Source: Actinokineospora xionganensis | Lineage (GTDB): Bacteria; Actinomycetota; Actinomycetes; Mycobacteriales; Pseudonocardiaceae | Length of the DNA stretch: 46,943 nt | Assembly: GCF_014323725.1 (NCBI RefSeq) | Contig: NZ_JABVED010000029.1 | Coordinates: 1-46,943, forward strand | Reading direction: 5' to 3' | Shown: piece by piece, positions 33,578-44,666 of the stretch | Layout of the letters: every line of letters begins with the position of its first letter | Numbering within the stretch: the stretch's first letter is position 1 | Position numbers and translations under genes: made by a program | The notes under the pieces: generated by a model | Seen by the model: the letters and a program-made list of their open reading frames with translations, nothing else | Databases searched by the model: none | Told to the model about the DNA's origin: nothing

Positions 33578-33661
33578 GCAGTCGAGCGTAGTGCCGGACG
33601 CCGCCGGAGACCCGTTGACGCGCGGCGAAACCGGTCATCGACCGCACGCGTCTGAACTATT

Positions 33662-34159
33662 GTGACGACCGTGAACGACCCTGACGCGATCCGCATCGGC
33701 ACCGCGGAGCGCGACGACGTGGTGCGGATCCTCGGCGCGCACTTCACCGAGGGCAGGCTGCCCGTCGACGAGTACGACGAGCGCGTCAACGTGGCGGTCA
33801 ACGCGGTCACCCGCCATGACGTGCGCGCGCTGTTCGTCGACCTGCCGCCGCCCTACCCGGCGTTCATGGTCCCGCCCACGATGGCCGCGCCCCGGCTGCC
33901 GAGCTACCCGCCCCCGGCTCCGGCGCACGTGTACTACCCGCCGCCGGACTACCACTACTCGACCAAGTCCAAAGTCGTGGCCGGGATCCTGCAGATCTTC
34001 CTGCCGTTCGGCGTGGGCCGGTTCTACACCGGCCACTACGGCATCGCCGTCGCCCAGTTGCTCACCTGCGGCGGCTTCGGCATCTGGACGCTGATCGACG
34101 GCATCCTGCTGCTGGTCAACGGCGGCACCGACGGCGAGGGCCGCCGTCTTCTCGACTGA
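33662..34159 (+). CDS. DUF1707 and TM2 domain membrane protein
   Basis: A 165-residue protein with an N-terminal DUF1707 domain (IRIGTAERDDVVRILGAHFTEGRLPVDEYDERVNVA), a Pro/Tyr-rich linker (LPSYPPPAPAHVYYPPPDYH) and a C-terminal TM2 domain with two helices (KVVAGILQIFLPFGVGRFYTGHYGIAVAQLLTCGG, IWTLIDGILLLVNGG). Such proteins are common in actinobacterial membranes; their role is unknown. GTG 33662 gives the longest reading; GTG 33671 is attractive because a TATTGT -10-like box (33658-33663) would put a leaderless start there. Confidence 0.87.
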   Translation: MTTVNDPDAIRIGTAERDDVVRILGAHFTEGRLPVDEYDERVNVAVNAVTRHDVRALFVDLPPPYPAFMVPPTMAAPRLPSYPPPAPAHVYYPPPDYHYSTKSKVVAGILQIFLPFGVGRFYTGHYGIAVAQLLTCGGFGIWTLIDGILLLVNGGTDGEGRRLLD

Positions 34160-34174
34160 CCCTCGCCACCGACG

Positions 34175-36744
<2,570 letters not shown>

Positions 36745-36764
36745 GTGGTGGTTCCGTTTACTGA

Positions 36765-37427
36765 TTACGGGGTCGGGGAGCAGGCGGTGCGGCCGACTAC
36801 GACCTCACCGGTGATGCCGGAGGCCGGGAGGAAGGTGATGCGCATCATCGTGAGGGCGATGCTGCCGTCGTTGGGGTCGGGCAGGGTGATCTCGTTGAAC
36901 GTCGCCGTCGCCAGCACGGTGCCGCCGGTCTTGGTGATGTTCTTGACGTGGCCGCGCGGCATCGGGTTCGGCAGGCCGGTGATGCCCGTCATCCCCGCGA
37001 ACGACCAGCTCGCGCTGGTGCCGCCCTGCGTGGCGTTGCAGGTGACGCGGTAGCTGGTCAGCTTCACCCGGGGGCCGCCCGCCGAGACCAGTGCCGAGAG
37101 TTCGAACGTGCCCCCCAGCGCCTCGGACTTGGTCGTGGTGACGTCGTTGTCCGGGTCGACCACGGTCGTCGTGCACGTGGAGGTCGCCGTGCCCCAGCGC
37201 ACACCCGAGGCGGTGACGCCCGGGGTCGTCACGGTGGTCTGGCCGTCGACGGCGCACTGGGCCAGCGTCGGCACGCTGGTCGTCACGCCCGCCTTGACGA
37301 ACTGGGCCGATCCGAGTGCCGCGACCCCCGCCGGGTTGGAGGCCAGCGCGGGCGTGGCGCCCGCGACCAAGCCGACCGCCGCCACGGCCGCGCAGAAACC
37401 CAGCCGCGTTGCCCTGATGTGTCCCAT
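36765..37427 (-). CDS. Secreted protein of the choice-of-anchor P type
   Basis: A 220-residue exported protein. A Sec signal peptide fills the N-terminus (basic MGHIRATRLGF, hydrophobic CAAVAAVGLVAGATPALA, cleavage after ALA-S). The mature part is Thr/Gly-rich and beta-like, with TASGVRWGTATSTCTTTV, LTSYRVTCNATQGGTSASWSF and ITLPDPNDGSIALTMMRITFL, resembling the choice-of-anchor P family of actinobacterial surface proteins. Four Cys residues may pair as disulfides. ATG 37427 has GGGAAGTGAG upstream. It interrupts the usual pyrG-steB adjacency, so it was probably inserted there in this lineage. Confidence 0.78.
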   Translation of the reverse strand: MGHIRATRLGFCAAVAAVGLVAGATPALASNPAGVAALGSAQFVKAGVTTSVPTLAQCAVDGQTTVTTPGVTASGVRWGTATSTCTTTVVDPDNDVTTTKSEALGGTFELSALVSAGGPRVKLTSYRVTCNATQGGTSASWSFAGMTGITGLPNPMPRGHVKNITKTGGTVLATATFNEITLPDPNDGSIALTMMRITFLPASGITGEVVVGRTACSPTP

Positions 37428-37592
37428 TGCCGCTCACTTCCCTTGTTCCTGGCGCAGATATCGATGCCTTCATGGGGACATCGGTCCAGGGACAGGGGAA
37501 ATGAGCAGGATCACCGACAGCCCACCCGTCCGTGCGCGGCAGACCATCCGAACGGGTTTCGCGGGTCCTTGTCGCTCGCTGTGTGTGGAGTT

Positions 37593-38534
37593 CTACTCGG
37601 CGGGCGCACCCGGTGCGGGGGCCTGCGCGTTCCCGGCGTTTCCGTACCGGCCCGCCTTGCCTTCGAGCTGCTCGCCGAGCGCCAGGATCGTGACGATCCG
37701 ACCCGCCGGCGTGTCGGCGTTGTCCACCGTCGAGAGGATCGACGACGCAGCCGTGTCCGCGCGGATCACGCCCACCGCGCCGGTCCCGTTGGCCGAGCCC
37801 GCCGACCCGGCGAGCACCGCACCGGCGCCGGAGCGGTCCACCTGGGCGGCGAAGCGCGCGAGGGTGGCCGCGCGGTCGCCCGCGCCGTCACCGGACGCGG
37901 CGCCACCGGTCAGGATGATCGCGAGCTGCGCGGGCTTGAGCTCCGGGGACGCCTTGACGAACCCGCCGTCGGTCAGCCCGGCCAGCACCGCCGCCGACTC
38001 CTCGGGGGTGACCTGCGGCTTGTTGTCGACCTTGCTGATGAGCATCAGTGGGCCCAGCAGACCACCCGCGAGCGATCCCGGGTCACTGACGGTCGGCAGC
38101 TGCACACCGGCGGGGAGCAGGCGGGTGACAATGTCCTTCAGCTCGTCCGCGCGGGACTGGTCGGCGAAGGCGTCGGTCAGCTGCACCTCCCCGGTGACGA
38201 CCGCGCCGGCGTTGGCGATCAGGCCCTTGAGGGAGTCGCGGTCGGACGGGCGCGCGTCGGCGGTCGTCACCAACACGACCGTGCGCTGCGCGAGTGAGCC
38301 CTTGACCGCGGCCGGGCCGATGGTCGCGGCGAACGAGTCGGCGTCGCCGAGGCGGGCGTTGAGAGCGTTGCGCTGGTCTTCGAGTTCGGCGACCTGGGTG
38401 CCCAGTTCGCTGTTCTCGTTGTTGAGCCCGGACAGCAGGGTGCGGCTCAGCGTCGTCGAGCCCAGCACCACGCCGACAGCGAGCGCGAGGAACACCGCGG
38501 CGATCGAGATGACGTGGTAGCGCAGCGAGATCAC
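37593..38534 (-). CDS. steB: SteB / MctB-like membrane protein
   Basis: A 313-residue protein with one N-terminal membrane helix (ISIAAVFLALAVGVVLGSTTL), a coiled coil just after it (NNENSELGTQVAELEDQRNALNARL) and a large periplasmic/extracellular domain, ending in a Gly/Ala/Pro-rich tail. It matches the family named MctB (Rv1698, first reported as a copper-transport channel) and SteB of Corynebacterium, which with SteA supports cell separation through RipA/RipC-type hydrolases. GTG 38534 overlaps the steA stop (GTGA), as expected for an obligate pair. I favour the SteB role. Confidence 0.88.
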   Translation of the reverse strand: MISLRYHVISIAAVFLALAVGVVLGSTTLSRTLLSGLNNENSELGTQVAELEDQRNALNARLGDADSFAATIGPAAVKGSLAQRTVVLVTTADARPSDRDSLKGLIANAGAVVTGEVQLTDAFADQSRADELKDIVTRLLPAGVQLPTVSDPGSLAGGLLGPLMLISKVDNKPQVTPEESAAVLAGLTDGGFVKASPELKPAQLAIILTGGAASGDGAGDRAATLARFAAQVDRSGAGAVLAGSAGSANGTGAVGVIRADTAASSILSTVDNADTPAGRIVTILALGEQLEGKAGRYGNAGNAQAPAPGAPAE

Positions 38535-39715
38535 GAGAACAGCCCCTTGAACCAGTCGACGAACGAGTTCCACGTGCCGATGATCGAGTCGGTGTACGCC
38601 GCGCCGACGCCGGACACCGCGATGGCGGCGGCGATCGCGACCATCGCGGCCATCACCAGAAGCACGATGGCGGCGACGGACACCCGGCTGCGGTGCAGCG
38701 CGGCGACGGCCTTGCCGTCGACGAGCTTGCTGCCGAGCTTGAGCCGGGTCAGGAAGGTGGACGGGTTGGAGCCGGAGCGGCCCCGGTCGAGGAATTCCCG
38801 CAGGGTGGCCTGGAAACCGACCGTGACCACCAGGGTCGCGTCGTGGGAGTCGGCGAGCAGCAGCGCCAGGTCCTCGGCGTTGCCGGACGCGGGGAACGTC
38901 ACCGCGCCGATGCCCAGGTCCTGGATGCGGACGAGACCGGGCGCGTGTCCGTCGGTCTGCGCGGGCACGACGACCTCGGCGCCGGACCGCAGGGTCTCGG
39001 TGCTGATGCCGCGCGGGTCGCCCACGATGACGTCCGGCTTGTAGCCTGCGACGCGCAGGGCGTCGGCGCCGGAGTCGACGCCGATCAGGACCGGGCGGTG
39101 CTCGGAGATGTAGCGCTTGAGCAGCCTGAGGTCCGCGACGTGCTCGTGGCCGCCCGCGACGACGACGACCTGCTTGCCCTTGAGCGGGGTTCGCAACTCG
39201 GGGACGCCGACACCGTCGAGGATCATCGTGCGTTCGCGGCGCAGGAACTCCATCGTGTTCGCGGAGAACGCCTCGAGCTGGGCGGACATGCCCGCCTTGG
39301 CCTCGATCATCTGGTCGGCAACGGACTCCGGCGTCTGCTGGACGCCTTGGGCGACCTCACGCTCACCGATGTAGACCGTGCCCTCGTGCAGGCGGAGCTT
39401 GGTGCCTTCCTTGATCGCCCGCAGCGCGTCCTGGCCGACGCCGTCGATCAGCGGGATACCCGCTCCGACAAGGACTTCGGGCCCGAGATTGGGGAAGCGG
39501 CCGGAGATGGAGGGGGACGCGTTGACGACGGCGCCGACCTCGGCGCGGACCAGCGCGTCGGCGGTGGCCCGGTCGAGATCGAGCTGGTCGAGGACGACGA
39601 TGTCCCCTTGAGACACTCGTCGCAGGAGGTCACCGGTACGCCTGTCGACCCGTGCGACGCCGGTCACCCCAGGTAGGGCGTGCTGTGATCGATGGAGGAC
39701 GCCGGGAAGCTTCAT
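38531..39715 (-). CDS. steA: SteA, cell-division/septation protein (thiamine pyrophosphokinase-like fold)
   Basis: A 394-residue protein. The main domain has the thiamine-pyrophosphokinase-like pattern RPVLIGVDSGADALRVAGYKPDVIVGDPRGI with FPASGNAEDLALLLADSHDA, then LRLKLGSK-type sequence; the C-terminus is a single membrane helix (VAAIVLLVMAAMVAIAAAIAVSGVG), with a short tail. It corresponds to Mycobacterium Rv1697 and Corynebacterium SteA, a partner of SteB that localises to the septum. The TPK-like active site is not known to act as a kinase here. ATG 39715 has only a weak ribosome site. An 83-base hairpin separates it from recN. Confidence 0.9.
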   Translation of the reverse strand: MKLPGVLHRSQHALPGVTGVARVDRRTGDLLRRVSQGDIVVLDQLDLDRATADALVRAEVGAVVNASPSISGRFPNLGPEVLVGAGIPLIDGVGQDALRAIKEGTKLRLHEGTVYIGEREVAQGVQQTPESVADQMIEAKAGMSAQLEAFSANTMEFLRRERTMILDGVGVPELRTPLKGKQVVVVAGGHEHVADLRLLKRYISEHRPVLIGVDSGADALRVAGYKPDVIVGDPRGISTETLRSGAEVVVPAQTDGHAPGLVRIQDLGIGAVTFPASGNAEDLALLLADSHDATLVVTVGFQATLREFLDRGRSGSNPSTFLTRLKLGSKLVDGKAVAALHRSRVSVAAIVLLVMAAMVAIAAAIAVSGVGAAYTDSIIGTWNSFVDWFKGLFS

Positions 39716-39763
39716 GGCCCGATGGTGACAAACCGATCCGGGTTGGTCCGTTTGCCACGCCGT

Positions 39764-39846
39764 CGCGAGTCCTCATTTCCCGACAACGAGTGCTCATCTC
39801 AGGCGCGCTGAAATGAGCACTCGGTGTCGGGAAGTGGGGACTCGCG
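39764..39846. repeat. Near-perfect 83-base inverted repeat between recN and steA
   Basis: Arms pair almost without a break over about 40 bases: CGCGAGTCC/GGACTCGCG outside, CCCGACA/TGTCGGG in the middle, GAGTGCTCAT/ATGAGCACTC inside, joined by wobble-paired segments and closed by TCAG-GCGCG-CTGA. It begins ten bases after the recN stop codon and about 50 bases before the steA ATG, so it may terminate recN transcription or be a REP/MITE-like element. The core TGCTCA/TGAGCA recurs in the scpB repeats. Confidence 0.75.
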
Positions 39847-39855
39847 GGTGGTTGG

Positions 39856-41640
39856 TCAGCGGCGCTTGGGGCGGGGTTTGCCGCTGAGTTCCCAGTCGTG
39901 TTTTTCGCCGTCGGCCAAGGCCAGCAGCTCCTCCGCGTGGGCGCGTCCCGTCTCGGTGGACTCCATGCCCGCCAGCATGCGGGCCAGTTCGATCACCCGT
40001 GTCGGCTCATCCAGTGTTCGCACATCGCTTCGGGTGACGCCGCCGGTGGCGCTCTTGTCGACGATCAGGTGGCGGTCGGCGAACGCGGCGACCTGGGCCA
40101 GGTGGGTGACCACGATGACCTGGTGGCTGCGCGCGAGCCGGGCCAGCCTGCGGCCGATCTCGACCGCCGCCCGACCGCCCACACCGGCGTCCACCTCGTC
40201 GAACACCAGGGTCGGCACCGGGTCGGAGTGGGCGAGAACCACCTCGATCGCGAGCATCACCCGCGACAGCTCACCACCGGAGGCGCCCTTGTGCACCGGC
40301 AGCGGAAGCGCTCCGTCGTGGGCGACCAGCAGCAGTTCGACGTCGTCGACACCGTCGGCGCCCGCGTGCAGCGATTGCCCCGCCACGTCGAGGGCCACCG
40401 GGTCGCCTTCGTCGGCGGCGCGGGGGCGGACGGTGATCTGGATGCTGGACTGGCCCATCGCGAGCCCGCCCAGCTCGTCGGTGACGGCCTTCGCCAGTTC
40501 CTCGGCGGCCTTCTCGCGGGCGGCGGTCAGCGCGACCGCGATGCCCGCCAGCTGCTGGGCCAGCGCGATCTTGCGGGCGGCGAGCTCGCCCAGGGCGCCC
40601 TCGGACGTGTCGAGGGTCGCGAGCTTCTCGTTCGCGTCGCGGGCCCAGGCGATGACGCCGTCGATGTCGGCGGCGTACTTGCGGGTGATGGCCTTGAGCT
40701 CGGCCTGGCGTGCGAGGACCTGTTCCAGCACGGCCGGGTCGGCGTCGAGGGAGTCGAGGTAGGCGGTCAGCTCGGAGCCGACGTCGGTGAGCAGCACGGC
40801 GGCCTCGGCCAGGCGCGGCTCCAACTCGCGCAGGCGGGGGTCGTCGGCGCCTGCGATGCGGCGCTGGGCTTCGCCGATGGCGCCGAGGGCGCCGGGCAGG
40901 TCCGGGTCGCCGTCGGGTGACCCCGACACGGCGAGGCTGGCGCCGGTGGCGGCTTCACGCAGCTGGTCGGCGTCGGCGAGCCTGCGGGCGCGCTCGACAA
41001 GCTCGACGTCCTCGCCGGGCTTCGGATCGACCGCGGCGATCTCCTCCAGGCCCAGCCGCAGGATGTCGGCCTCGCGGGCCATCTCCTTGGCGCGGCGGGT
41101 GCGGTCGGTGAGTTCGGTGCTGACGGCGATCCACTCGTCGCGGACGCGGCGGTAGTCGGCCAGCACGGAGCTGACGGCCTCACCGGCGTAGCGGTCGATG
41201 ACCGCGCGCTGCTCGGCCGGGCGCAGCAGGCGGAGCTGGTCGTTCTGGCCGTGCACCGCGATCAGCTGCTCGGCCAGGTCGGACAGCACACCGACGGGCA
41301 CAGAGCGGCCGCCGAGGTGCGCGCGGGAACGGCCGTCGCTGTTGACGCTGCGCAGCGCGATCAAGCTGCCGTCGTCGTCGGGTTCGGCGCCCGCCTCGGT
41401 GGCGACCGCCGCGGCCGGGGAGCCGGTCAGGCCCTCGAACCGGCCCTCGACGACGGCCTTGGACTTCCCGCTGCGCACACGGGACGCCTCGGCACGGCCG
41501 CCGGAGAGCAAGTGCAGGCCGGTGACGACCATCGTCTTGCCCGCACCGGTCTCGCCGGTGACGACGGTGAATCCGGGGTGGAGCTCAAGCGTGGCCTCAT
41601 CGATCACGCCGAGGTCCTGGATACGCATCTCGGCTAGCAC
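39856..41640 (-). CDS. recN: DNA repair protein RecN
   Basis: SMC-like ATPase in double-strand break repair, 594 residues. The N-terminal MRIQDLGVIDEATLELHPGF and Walker A GETGAGKTMVVTGLHLLSGG are followed by AVHGQNDQLRLLRPAEQRAVID, a long coiled-coil arm, and the C-terminal ABC signature KGASGGELSRVMLAIEVVL, Walker B (TLVFDEVDAGVGGRAA) and VVTHLAQVAAFAD. GTG 41640 gives the N-terminus seen in relatives (LAEMRIQ); ATG 41628 is an alternative. It follows nadK by 43 bases in the standard actinobacterial order. Confidence 0.96.
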   Translation of the reverse strand: MLAEMRIQDLGVIDEATLELHPGFTVVTGETGAGKTMVVTGLHLLSGGRAEASRVRSGKSKAVVEGRFEGLTGSPAAAVATEAGAEPDDDGSLIALRSVNSDGRSRAHLGGRSVPVGVLSDLAEQLIAVHGQNDQLRLLRPAEQRAVIDRYAGEAVSSVLADYRRVRDEWIAVSTELTDRTRRAKEMAREADILRLGLEEIAAVDPKPGEDVELVERARRLADADQLREAATGASLAVSGSPDGDPDLPGALGAIGEAQRRIAGADDPRLRELEPRLAEAAVLLTDVGSELTAYLDSLDADPAVLEQVLARQAELKAITRKYAADIDGVIAWARDANEKLATLDTSEGALGELAARKIALAQQLAGIAVALTAAREKAAEELAKAVTDELGGLAMGQSSIQITVRPRAADEGDPVALDVAGQSLHAGADGVDDVELLLVAHDGALPLPVHKGASGGELSRVMLAIEVVLAHSDPVPTLVFDEVDAGVGGRAAVEIGRRLARLARSHQVIVVTHLAQVAAFADRHLIVDKSATGGVTRSDVRTLDEPTRVIELARMLAGMESTETGRAHAEELLALADGEKHDWELSGKPRPKRR

Positions 41641-41683
41641 AGGGCGCACCCTAGCGGCTCGGGGTGACATCCGGGTGCGGGTG

Positions 41684-42571
41684 TCACCGGGATCGCCACC
41701 CCTGCACCGGCAGATCGAACTTGTCGACCAGCCGGTCGGTGAACGGCTCGTCGCGCAGCCGGACCAGCTTGATCGGCAGTTTCCCGCCCGCGATCTCGAT
41801 CCGGGAGCCCGGCGGGATGTCGAAGGTGCGGCGGCCGTCGCAGCACAGCACAGCCGGGTGTCCGGCCGGGTCGACCTCGACGGCGACCACGGAGTGCGGG
41901 GAGACGGCCATGGGCCGGGAGAACATCGCGTGCGCGTTGCTGGGCACCACGAGCATGGCCTGCACATCAGGCCACACGATCGGCCCGCCCGCGGAGTACG
42001 CGTAAGCCGTGGACCCGGTCGGTGTCGCGCACAGGACGCCGTCGCAGCCGAAGGACGACACCGGGCGGCCGTCGACCTCGATGCGCACGTCGAGGATGCG
42101 TTCGCGGCTGCTCTTCTCGACGCTGGCCTCGTTGAGCGCCCACGTGTCGGCGATGACCTGGCCGTCGAGCCGGGCGACGACGTCCACGGTCATCCGCTCT
42201 TCGACCCGGTACCCCTGGGTGACGACGAGGCTGACGGCCTCCTCCAATGCGTCCGACTCGGCTTCGGCGAGGAAGCCGACCCGGCCGAGGTTCACGCCCA
42301 GCACCGGCACACCCGCGGGCCGCGCCAGTTCGGCGGCGCGCAACAGGGTGCCGTCGCCGCCGAGGACGAAGACCAGTTCGGTGCCGACCGCCGCCTCCGG
42401 GCCCAGCGGGACCACCCGGCCGTAGCAGGACGGGTCGAGGTCGGGGGCCTCGTCGTCGAGGACGCGCAGCCGCACGCCCGCGGCGGCGAACGCGCCCGCG
42501 ACCTTCTCCGCGGTGCGCCGGTTCTCGACGCGGCCGGTGTGCACGACCAGCAAAATCTCGCGGTCCGTCAT
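41684..42571 (-). CDS. nadK: NAD kinase
   Basis: Phosphorylates NAD to NADP. The 295-residue protein contains the GGDGT motif in VFVLGGDGTLLRAAELA (catalytic Asp), GVNLGRVGFLAE, the NE motif in WALNEASVEKSS, and SFGCDGVLCATPTGSTAYAYSAGGPIV (substrate-binding Gly-rich block). It overlaps the tlyA stop codon (ATGA), the arrangement seen across actinobacteria. The length is normal. Confidence 0.96.
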   Translation of the reverse strand: MTDREILLVVHTGRVENRRTAEKVAGAFAAAGVRLRVLDDEAPDLDPSCYGRVVPLGPEAAVGTELVFVLGGDGTLLRAAELARPAGVPVLGVNLGRVGFLAEAESDALEEAVSLVVTQGYRVEERMTVDVVARLDGQVIADTWALNEASVEKSSRERILDVRIEVDGRPVSSFGCDGVLCATPTGSTAYAYSAGGPIVWPDVQAMLVVPSNAHAMFSRPMAVSPHSVVAVEVDPAGHPAVLCCDGRRTFDIPPGSRIEIAGGKLPIKLVRLRDEPFTDRLVDKFDLPVQGWRSR

Positions 42572-43377
42572 TGCGGCCCTTCCTCGACGGCCTTCTCCAC
42601 CAACGCGCGCGCCTCCGCCTCGGGCAGCGGTTCGCCGCGGCGCAGCCAGACGAAGTATTCGACGTTCCCGGACGGGCCGGGCAGCGGGCTGGCCACCACA
42701 CCGTGCGCGCGCAGGCCCTTGCGCGCGGCGGTCTCGATGACACTGAGCACGGCTTCGGCGCGCAGTTCGGGGCTGCGGACGACTCCGCCCGCGCCGAGCC
42801 GCTCCTTGCCGACCTCGAACTGGGGTTTGACCATCGGCAGCAGGTCGGCGTCCGGGTTCGCGCAGGCCAGCAGCGCGGGCAGGACCAGGCCGAGGGAGAT
42901 GAACGACAGGTCGGCGACGATCAGGTCGACCGGGCCGTCGGTGTCCTCGGCGGTCAGCGCGCGCACGTTGGTCTTGTCGCGGACGAGGACCCGGTCGTCG
43001 GTCTGCAGGCGCCAGACCAGCAGGCCGCGACCGACGTCGGCGGCGACGACCTGGGTGGCGCCCCGGCGCAGCAGCACGTCGGTGAACCCGCCGGTGGACG
43101 CGCCCGCGTCGAGGCAGCGCTTGCCGTCAACGGCGATGCCGAACGCGTCGAGCGCGCCGATGAGTTTGTGGGCGCCGCGGGAAGCCCAGTTAGGGTCTTC
43201 GACGTCGTCGCGGAGCACGATGGGGGCGTCGTTCTCGACGCCGGTGGCGGCTTTGGTCGCGACGGTGCCGCGGATGGTGACCCGGCCGTCGGAGATGAGC
43301 TGGGAAGCGTGTTCCCGCGAGCGGGCGAGGCCTCGACGCACCAGTTCCGCGTCGAGCCGCGCCCTCTTGGGCGGCAC
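42568..43377 (-). CDS. tlyA: TlyA-type rRNA 2'-O-methyltransferase (haemolysin TlyA family)
   Basis: Methylates 16S and 23S rRNA riboses in Mycobacterium, giving capreomycin sensitivity. The 269-residue protein has an N-terminal S4 RNA-binding domain (ARLDAELVRRGLARSREHASQLISDGRVTIRG) and an FtsJ-like methyltransferase domain: KRCLDAGASTGGFTDVLLRRGA binds SAM, DLIVADLSFISL and MVKPQFEVGKERLGAGGVVR follow with the Lys-Asp-Lys-Glu type residues. The start is GTG 43377. A small conserved gene ends four bases upstream. Confidence 0.94.
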   Translation of the reverse strand: MPPKRARLDAELVRRGLARSREHASQLISDGRVTIRGTVATKAATGVENDAPIVLRDDVEDPNWASRGAHKLIGALDAFGIAVDGKRCLDAGASTGGFTDVLLRRGATQVVAADVGRGLLVWRLQTDDRVLVRDKTNVRALTAEDTDGPVDLIVADLSFISLGLVLPALLACANPDADLLPMVKPQFEVGKERLGAGGVVRSPELRAEAVLSVIETAARKGLRAHGVVASPLPGPSGNVEYFVWLRRGEPLPEAEARALVEKAVEEGPQ

Positions 43378-43381
43378 CGGG

Positions 43382-43627
43382 TCAGACCTTGTCGATGCCG
43401 GCGAGGGCCGCGGTCAGCGCGACGTGCACGGTGTCGTAGCGCTCGACGTGGTCGGCGACCGGGAGCGCGTCGAGGCCGTTGAGGCCCGCGACAGCGTCGT
43501 TGATGGCCTCGTCATCGATGGCTGAGTCTCGATCGGTCACAGAATCGGTCGCTGTGTCGATTACAGAGCCGCTGGGCGGCGGCCCGGGAATGGGCCGTGG
43601 CCTGGTTTCGTCGAAATCCACCTGCAC
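43382..43627 (-). CDS. Small conserved protein upstream of tlyA
   Basis: An 81-residue protein starting at GTG 43627. The N-terminal part is acidic and Asp/Thr-rich (IDTATDSVTDRDSAIDDEA); the C-terminal part, NGLDALPVADHVERYDTVHVALTAALAGIDKV, is a helical segment with a pattern (LDxLPVxEHVExYxxVHxxL) that recurs in small proteins between HAD and tlyA genes in actinobacteria. No function is known. Four bases separate it from tlyA, suggesting coexpression. Confidence 0.8.
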   Translation of the reverse strand: MQVDFDETRPRPIPGPPPSGSVIDTATDSVTDRDSAIDDEAINDAVAGLNGLDALPVADHVERYDTVHVALTAALAGIDKV

Positions 43628-43662
43628 CCCTCCACGCTATCCGATCGACGGGGATGACCGCG

Positions 43663-44661
43663 TCAGCGCTGCCCGGAGAGTCCCAACGCGCTCAGTGCGG
43701 CCGCCGCACCCCTATCCGCCGACCGCACCGCCACCGGACCGCCGTCCCCGGCCCAGTGCGCGGCGCAGAGGGCACGCAGGAGGTCGAGGTGGTCGCCGTC
43801 GCCACTCGCCATGAGCTGCCCATCGGTCTTCTCGACCGTCCAGCCGGGTTTGGCGGTGAACTCGGGGGCCGGTTCGGTGAGCACGGCGAGGTCTTCGGCG
43901 ACGTAGGTGGGGCGCTCGTGCGCGCCCGCTTCCAGCAGGTCACGTGGGGTGGCGACGCCGGTGAGGACGAGCAGGGAGTCGAGCTTGGCCGTCACCGCGC
44001 CTTCGATGTCGGTGTCGAGGCGGTCGCCGACGACCAGTGGGCGGTCGGCGTCGGCGGAGCGAACGGACTCGGCCATCAGCGGCTTCGCCGGCTTGCCCGC
44101 CACGAGGGGCTCGCGGTCGGTCGCCACGCGCAGGGCATGGACGAGGGAACCGTTGCCGGGCAGCAGGCCGCGTTCGGTGGGGAGAGTGCGGTCGACGTTG
44201 CAGGCGACCCACAGCGCCCCGGCGCGGATGGCGACGCACGCTTCGGCGAGGTCAGGCCAGGCGGTCTTCGGGGAGAGGCCTTGCACTACGGCCTTGGTGT
44301 CCGGGCCGGCGACGCGGACGACGCGAAACCCGGCTTCGACGACCTCGTCAGCGAGCGCGTCGGAGCCGACGACGAGGACTTCGTCGTCGGGGTCGAGGTG
44401 CTCGCCGAGCACGGCGGCGCCTGCTTGGGCGCTGGTGCTCACCTCACCGGGGTCGGCGGTGATGCCGATCCCGGTGAGGTGCGCCGCGACTTCTTCTGGT
44501 GCCCGTGAGGCGTTGTTCGTGACGAACCGCACCGCGACGCCGTGGTCGCGGGCGGTCAGGACGGCCGGGGCCGCGCCTGGGATGGCTTCGCCACCGCGGT
44601 AGACGGTGCCGTCGAGGTCGAGCAGCAGAGCGTCGTAGCGGTGCAGGAGCCAGTCGGTCAT
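43663..44661 (-). CDS. HAD-IIA family phosphatase (NagD / glycerol-3-phosphate phosphatase-like)
   Basis: A 332-residue HAD-superfamily hydrolase. Motif I is LLLDLDGTVYRGGEAIPGA with the nucleophile Asp, motif II is FVTNNASRAPEEVA, the Lys motif lies in PLVAGKPAKPLM, and motif IV is PLVVGDRLDTDIEGA. The type IIA cap domain separates motifs II and III. It corresponds in position to Mycobacterium Rv1692, described as a glycerol-3-phosphate phosphatase, so a role in recycling glycerophospholipid products is likely. The C-terminal 60 residues are an added domain found in actinobacterial members. It starts five bases after the TPR gene. Confidence 0.9.
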   Translation of the reverse strand: MTDWLLHRYDALLLDLDGTVYRGGEAIPGAAPAVLTARDHGVAVRFVTNNASRAPEEVAAHLTGIGITADPGEVSTSAQAGAAVLGEHLDPDDEVLVVGSDALADEVVEAGFRVVRVAGPDTKAVVQGLSPKTAWPDLAEACVAIRAGALWVACNVDRTLPTERGLLPGNGSLVHALRVATDREPLVAGKPAKPLMAESVRSADADRPLVVGDRLDTDIEGAVTAKLDSLLVLTGVATPRDLLEAGAHERPTYVAEDLAVLTEPAPEFTAKPGWTVEKTDGQLMASGDGDHLDLLRALCAAHWAGDGGPVAVRSADRGAAAALSALGLSGQR

Positions 44662-44666
44662 TGCTG

